From Rubrivivax sp. (lineage in GTDB: Bacteria; Pseudomonadota; Gammaproteobacteria; Burkholderiales; Burkholderiaceae_C): 6,817 nt of DNA. Made by a program: the position numbers and the translations under genes. The stretch spans positions 1 to 6,817 of the forward strand of contig JAUYAJ010000611.1 of NCBI GenBank assembly GCA_030693565.1, in the 5' to 3' direction. Below, piece by piece: positions 6,402-6,817 of the stretch. Positions within the stretch are counted from its first letter, which is position 1. Every line of letters starts with the position of its first letter. The notes beneath the pieces are model-generated. The model worked only from the letters and a program-made list of their open reading frames with translations. It ran no database searches and was not told the origin of the DNA.

Positions 6402-6817
6402 CGCTGCGCGCCGCCGTGCGCAGCTGCACGGCGCGTGCGAACAACTCGCCTTCGGCGGCGGCGGCGATCGGGGCGTCGATGACGACTTCGACCGCCGCGC
6501 GACGGGCCCACCAGCGGCCGTCGGGCAGCAGCTCCCGGGTGCCGCGAATCGTCACCGGCAGCACCGGCGCGCCGGCCTGCGCCGCGGCCAGAAAGGCGCC
6601 CAGGTGGAATGGCAGCAGCCCCGGTGCGGCGACGAAAGTGCCTTCGGGGAAGACCAGCAGCGAACGGCCTTGCTCGACCAGATCGACCAGGCGGCGCGCG
6701 TCGTCGACGCTGCGCTGCAGGTCGTGGCGCTCGACGAAAGCAGCGCCGAGCCGGGTCAGAAACAGGCGCGCGATCGGCTGGCGCAGCAACTCGTTCTTGG
6801 CGATGAAAGCGGCCGGG
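6373..6817 (-). CDS. PlsC-type lysophospholipid acyltransferase, C-terminal part (start outside window)
   Basis: Only the last 147 residues are visible, and the frame is open to the window edge. The opening FIAKNELLRQPIARLF followed by LGAAFVERHD is the usual PlsC sequence between the catalytic and substrate-binding blocks. FPEGT at visible residues 56-60 is the glycerol-phosphate binding motif, and APVLPVTIRG at about 83-92 is the later PVVPV-type block. The catalytic NHxxxxD motif should lie just upstream and cannot be checked. The family transfers an acyl chain to lysophosphatidic acid or a related lysolipid at the inner membrane. The downstream sequence (FPEGTFVAAPGLLPFHLGAF, then GTRELLPDGRWW) also resembles acyltransferase domains found at the C-terminus of larger proteins, for example after an AMP-binding domain. 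It may therefore be a domain rather than a stand-alone plsC. It converges on the MFS gene with a 29-base overlap. Confidence 0.88.
   Translation of the reverse strand, partial: PAAFIAKNELLRQPIARLFLTRLGAAFVERHDLQRSVDDARRLVDLVEQGRSLLVFPEGTFVAAPGLLPFHLGAFLAAAQAGAPVLPVTIRGTRELLPDGRWWARRAAVEVVIDAPIAAAAEGELFARAVQLRTAARSVILRRLAQP

Overview
The window is GC-rich, densely packed bacterial DNA. Gene styles and protein sequences (an ABC half-exporter starting FSRFEKLVHPYP, a UMF1-type MFS protein, a cupin with HHH...E...H ligands) suggest a betaproteobacterium, probably Burkholderiales. That placement is inferred from protein resemblance and base composition, not from a marker gene. I see no rRNA, tRNA, CRISPR array, transposase, phage gene or integration site.

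Layout. Positions 1-167 hold no gene I can support, only short inverted and direct repeats. From 168 to 2999 three genes lie on the minus strand, transcribed right to left: a cupin protein (2523-2999), a secreted helical protein of unknown function (1815-2384) and a GMC-family FAD oxidoreductase (168-1757). The gaps between them are 138 and 57 bases. A 116-base divergent spacer (3000-3115) separates this group from two plus-strand transporter genes: an ABC half-exporter (3116-4999, probable TTG start) and, 61 bases later, a UMF1/Atg22-like MFS permease (5061-6401). At the right edge a minus-strand PlsC-type acyltransferase (6373 to beyond 6817) converges on the permease. The two genes share 29 bases at their 3' ends, and the acyltransferase start lies outside the window.

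How the genes may work together. The ABC exporter and the MFS permease are close enough to share one transcript, but their substrates cannot be read from sequence. The cupin and the oxidoreductase could belong to one catabolic or detoxifying unit, but nothing in the window names a substrate. All five complete genes look intact, with expected lengths and motifs. The window reads as ordinary chromosomal content. I found no convincing undescribed system; the points worth a second look are start-site choice, the convergent overlap, and three short hairpins or inverted repeats in the spacers.
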